Source of the DNA: Paulinella micropora
Taxonomy: Eukaryota; Cercozoa; Imbricatea; Euglyphida; Paulinellidae
Length of the DNA: 20,000 nucleotides
Direction of reading: 5' to 3'
NCBI GenBank assembly: GCA_019918135.1
Contig: WBZZ01002430.1
Span: forward strand, 67,501-87,500
Numbering within the stretch: position 1 is the stretch's first letter; each line of letters begins with the position of its first letter. The translations under genes were made by a program, and so were the position numbers. Positions 17,049-20,000 of this stretch are shown piece after piece. A model generated the notes under the pieces. The model saw only the letters and a list, made by a program, of their open reading frames with translations. It did no database searches and was not told the origin of the DNA.

Positions 17049-18292
17049 ATGTCTCACCAGAGAAATTTAATCGCACAAAATCCAGACGGAGATTTTATAA
17101 ATGTCAAAGTAGGATATGATGGTGGTATTAAAACTGATAATATGAAAACTGCTTTTGGAGAAACACTAGTTGGACAATTAACTCCAGTTGTTCAGGAAAT
17201 CTTTCCATACACTATTAATACAAGGGTATAGACTAAAACAGAAACAAAATCTTCTGTGTCATTTTTGAATAATATGGCAGAATTAAAAACTCAAGCCGAT
17301 AACACGGCGAATGCTATCCTAACAAGTAAAAGAAGAATAAAATATCGGACTGGTATGGGAGTTGTTGGTCGCTTCACTGCTATGTGGACAACTGATGACA
17401 CAAATCCTATTATTCGTGTGTAGGAATTGGTGAAAGTGATTTTTGAAATGGTTTTTATTTTTATAAAACTAATGTCTGGATGAGTATTCTACATGCCAAA
17501 GGAGGGGCAACAACTTATATTCAACAAGCAAACTGGGATGACCCGTGCAATGGAACAAAAGATATGCCTGTTATTGATTGGAGTAAAGGAAATGTATTCC
17601 AGATTCAATTTCAATATTTAGGCTTTGGTGCTATAAGGTTTTCTATTGAAAATCCTCCGACAGGCGAATTTCAATTAGTCCATACTATTAAGTATGCGAA
17701 TGCCAACACAGGTGTAAGTCTAAGAAACACTACTTTACCATTTACCGCACTAATGAGGAATGATGCTTCTACCGGAATTCAAACTCTTAAAACAGCGAGT
17801 GTCGGATTATTTATTGAAGGAAGTAATACAATAAACACAAGTATAACAAACGAAGTGGAAGGAAGTAAAGCAGCAAACACAACTGAAAGCCCTATTATTA
17901 GTATCAGGAATAAAGCAACATTTGATGCGGGCGGTGCTAATTTAACAAATTATTCAAATGTTTATCCCACTTTGATAAGTATTACGAATGAAGATCGTAA
18001 GGCGTGTGTAGTAAGAATGGTATTGAATGGAACACTAACTGGAGCGGGTTTTGCAGATGTTGATACTAAGTATTCAATTGTAGATACTGATACAAAGGCG
18101 AGTGCTATCGCAAACGGAACAACAATTTTTAAACTTTACGTAAATTCTCAATCAACTCAACAAATACATCTTAGAAATTATGATATATATCTGTCTCCTA
18201 GTGATGTATTGACTTTTACACAAAAATCCGTTGCTACTGCTAATAATGGTTCAAATGTTAATGTTATCGCTAACTTCATGGAAGACCAATAA
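17049..18292 (+). pseudogene. virion appendage/vertex protein, broken at 17229 and 17421-17446
   Basis: The ATG at 17049 reads MSHQRNLIAQNPDGDFINVK and stays in frame to 17420 apart from a TAG at 17229-17231 (INTRV, then TKTETKSSVSFLNN). Around 17415 an extra GT shifts the frame, a TGA lies at 17444-17446, and the rest is open from about 17447 to the TAA at 18292. The joined protein is about 413 residues. The second part has WSKGNVFQIQFQYLGFGAIR, IENPPTGEFQLVHTIKYANA and a C-terminal beta-rich region. The 'NV.QI.FQ.LGFG.I.F.IE...TG.F..VH.I.YAN' pattern is one I recall in structural proteins of algal giant viruses and phages, but I cannot name it. Placed right after the capsid gene, it is probably a fibre or vertex component. 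Confidence 0.65.
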
Positions 18293-18309
18293 AGCAAAAA
18301 AAAATTAAT

Positions 18310-18792
18310 TTAAGACAATGTTATATCAAAGAATTTTTTTATGTCATCCACATTTTGGCACCATGGCTGGTGAACTAACCATTCAAGGTATGGTTTATCA
18401 ATCTTGGCTACATCTTCAATGTTTTTGTGTGCATATTTTCCATATTGAAGAATGACATCTTTTTTTGCTATACATCCTTCGTCTGTAGCATTCGCTATAC
18501 ATCCTTCGTCTGTAGCATTCGCTATCTCTTCACCAACATTCGCCTTTATTTCAGCGATACCTGTCTCACTCACAACAAGATCTGTTTCCTTCCAAGGAGT
18601 GCTTTGTTCCTCCATCATTTTTCTAATGTAGCCTCCAATGGAATAACTACTTTCACGTTGTCGTCCCTCGGCTTGTATTGCTCATAGAAAGAAACAGGTT
18701 TAGTCCATTTAATCGTGGGCTTTTTAATTTCGCTGTCAATGTTCCATTTTTCAATTTTATTCAAGTAGTCCTGTTTGGTCAGTCATTGACAT
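18310..18792 (-). pseudogene. DUF3820-like small protein, paralog 1, with two frame breaks
   Basis: The ATG at 18792 (MSMTD...) and the C-terminal frame (stop at 18310) are joined across one-base breaks near 18772 and 18620, giving about 160 residues. The C-terminal domain ILQYGKYAHKNIEDVAKIDKPYLEWLVHQPW matches the DUF3820 pattern '(F/Y)GK(Y/H)..K...DV...D..YL.W....'. This small domain is also found at the end of some DNA-repair exonucleases and in phage proteins. The middle carries an in-frame 27-bp duplication encoding repeated ANATDEGCI. It is transcribed toward the appendage gene, on the same strand as the polymerase, which suggests a DNA-metabolism or early role. No catalytic motif is seen. 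Confidence 0.55.
18467..18520. repeat. 27-bp exact tandem duplication inside paralog 1
   Basis: Units at 18467-18493 and 18494-18520 are identical, starting GCTATACATCCTTCGTCTGT. The in-frame result is a doubled ANATDEGCI peptide. Being exact, it is recent or an assembly effect. Confidence 0.9.
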
Positions 18793-18793
18793 T

Positions 18794-18915
18794 TTAGAAT
18801 TGCGCTTCGTGCTACGCACTCTCGCTTATTCTAAAACATCGGAAAAAATTTAAGAAAAAATAATTAAAAGAAAAACGATGTTTTATGAAACCGCGTAGCG
18901 GGTGAATAAAATATC
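18794..18915 (-). terminator. nested hairpins after paralog 2 (copy 3 of the repeat family)
   Basis: TTAGAAT (18794-18800) pairs with ATTCTAA (18828-18834), with an inner GTGC-TAC-GCAC. AAACATCG (18834-18841) pairs with CGATGTTT (18876-18883). TTTTAT...ACCGC-GTA-GCGGGT...ATAAAA spans about 18881-18912. It follows the paralog 2 stop on the minus strand and precedes the paralog 1 start. Confidence 0.6.
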
Positions 18916-19207
18916 ATTGTAAATATTTTTTTACTTCACTTTTAATGTCTGTAAATTTATCAAACCAAGGCTGTTTCATAACCCATTCAAGATATGGCTT
19001 ATCAATGGTAGCAACATCTTGAATTTTTTTTCCTTTGTATTTACCAAATGGAAAAACATCGGTTGGCTTTCCTTCTCTACTTTTTTCAATTGCCTTAATT
19101 TCCTCATCAATCATCTGTTGCACATCTCTTACTGAAAAGAATTCCTTATTCTTCTCAATTGAAAGTTGTCCAAATTTTTCAGATAGTCTGGTGAGGGTGG
19201 TATTGGT
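18914..19207 (-). CDS. DUF3820-like small protein, paralog 2
   Basis: The frame is open from after a TAG at 19208-19210 to the TGA at 18914, about 97 codons. There is no ATG near the start; a GTG lies at 19123 and an internal ATG at 19114, so the true start is unclear or lost. The C-terminal domain DVFPFGKYKGKKIQDVATIDKPYLEWVMKQPW is strikingly like paralog 1, sharing DVA.IDKPYLEW and QPW. This is a classical DUF3820-type (F)GK(Y)KGK...DV...YL.W motif. The N-terminal part is charged and helical (MIDEEIKAIEKSREGKP). Tandem duplication of this gene next to the polymerase suggests an accessory role in replication or repair; that is inference only. Confidence 0.55.
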   Translation of the reverse strand, partial: TNTTLTRLSEKFGQLSIEKNKEFFSVRDVQQMIDEEIKAIEKSREGKPTDVFPFGKYKGKKIQDVATIDKPYLEWVMKQPWFDKFTDIKSEVKKYLQ

Positions 19208-19285
19208 CTATATAGATTGGTAAAAAATTTTATGGAAAAAATTAATTATTTAATATTTGATATTTTGTTCTGACTTCGTCATCAC

Positions 19286-19361
19286 AAAACATCGTTTTAT
19301 ACTTTAATGGCCGACGATGTTTGAGAATAAGCGAGAGTGCGTAGCACGAAGCGCAATTCTT
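19286..19361 (-). terminator. hairpins after the DNA polymerase (copy 4 of the repeat family)
   Basis: AAACATCG (19287-19294) pairs with CGATGTTT (19315-19322). Next is a second hairpin, GAGAAT...ATTCTT (about 19323-19361), with an inner GTGC-GTA-GCAC. It lies just beyond the polymerase stop at 19370 on the minus strand. Confidence 0.6.
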
Positions 19362-19369
19362 AAATATCA

Positions 19370-20000
19370 TTAATATCCGAAAGGTCTAGTTTCAATCGCA
19401 TTCTCTACAATTCCGATAACTTGTCTTTTCGTATATGTAAAACTAAATATCTTTTCTAAGTATTCGCTTGTTATTTTTTTCTTTTGTTTGTCTCGTGTTA
19501 TCTTGTTGTTTTCTATTATAACTACTTTTCCAGACTTCTCAATTCGCTTAGCAATCAGTAATTCTTCATCAGTCTCCAACAATTCAGCCAATTCATTTTT
19601 ACCATTCTCAAATAATTCAGTGTTCGTAATACCTAGCCCGCAACTTATTACACTTAACATATTTGGTAAATTCAATGCTTTTTTCGTTTCATAGTTCCTA
19701 CTAAATCCTTTAACTTTCATACTGGCTTTACCATTATCTAAGAAGTATTCATAACATTTCGGCCCGCCTCCAACAAATTGATTTATTTTCGCTCCTTTTA
19801 ATTTATCGATCCAATATCCCAGTAAATCGCCTGTCTCTACATCTACCTGATTAATTTCTTTGTTAGTTGTATATATTACCCTGTCTGTGTCATGATACAA
19901 TATCCTATTACCTAATATGTCCATCATATTGTAAAGTAAAGTCTCATTCTCGCGTGGCATGTAGTAAATAAAGCAACTACAATATTTGTTTTAATCTGGT
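19370..20000 (-). pseudogene. polB: protein-primed family B DNA polymerase, C-terminal part (runs off the window; one frame break)
   Basis: Reading leftward from the window edge, the first frame gives NIVVALFTTCHARMRLY. It then changes frame at an 11-bp GTAAAGTAAAG (19931-19941) whose 5-bp repeat adds two frame units. The second frame continues NMMDILGNRILYHDTDRVIY. The '.A.FTT..AR.RLY..MD.LG.R.LY.DTD' series is the conserved motif preceding and including motif C (DTD), which holds catalytic metal-binding aspartates of family B polymerases. The usual Ser after DTD is Arg here. Further on are GDLLGYWIDKLKG and a C-terminal ETRPFGY; a '-PFGY' end is typical of PLV and Polinton polymerases, which start synthesis from a terminal protein. 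At least two thirds of the gene lies outside the window. Confidence 0.82.

Noticed and set aside
11738..19361. Spaced palindromic repeats as a CRISPR array
   Set aside because: Copies are kilobases apart, vary in module content and have no regular spacers.

Overview
The window looks like eukaryotic (protist or algal) nuclear DNA carrying an integrated Polinton-like virus (PLV) next to LTR-retrotransposon debris. The host species cannot be named from this sequence. About 15.6 kb (roughly 4344 to the right edge) is AT-rich. It encodes the characteristic PLV/adenovirus-like morphogenetic set in one plus-strand block: an A32-type packaging ATPase, a short basic virion protein, a coiled-coil protein, an adenain-like cysteine protease, a penton-like minor capsid protein, a major capsid protein, and a fibre/appendage protein. 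On the minus strand at the right edge lies the C-terminal part of a protein-primed family B DNA polymerase, and next to it are two paralogous small DUF3820-like proteins. At the left of the viral block is a very long modular fibre with a C-terminal S74-type intramolecular chaperone, followed by a small two-helix membrane protein and a small secreted Cys-rich protein.

Layout. 1-293: start of a retrotransposon Gag (minus). 294-1973: non-coding, probably LTR/leader, containing a 274-bp MITE flanked by TA. 1974-4336: retroelement 3' ORF and a Ty3/gypsy-type integrase (minus, decayed). 4344-4869: charged viral protein (minus). 4928-8695: fibre. 8682-9038: membrane protein. 9024-9272: secreted protein (minus). 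9311-10525: a sharply bounded insert of extremely GC-rich coding DNA (minus), bordered by TGTAC on both sides. 10543-18292: the plus-strand virion module. 18310-20000: minus-strand DUF3820-like paralogs and DNA polymerase.

Most viral genes outside the core capsid/protease block carry single-base frame breaks. Many of these sit in short A or T runs. There are also in-frame TAG codons in the ATPase and in the appendage gene. The element is therefore either a decaying endogenous provirus, a sequence with uncorrected homopolymer errors, or both. Four intergenic segments at gene 3' ends share a family of nested hairpins, and one stem shows a compensatory base-pair change. These are probable transcription terminators or processing signals.

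The two most unusual points are the GC-rich foreign coding segment inserted in the short divergent promoter between two viral genes, and the shared palindromic terminator family. All identifications are from motif reading by eye; no database search was run.
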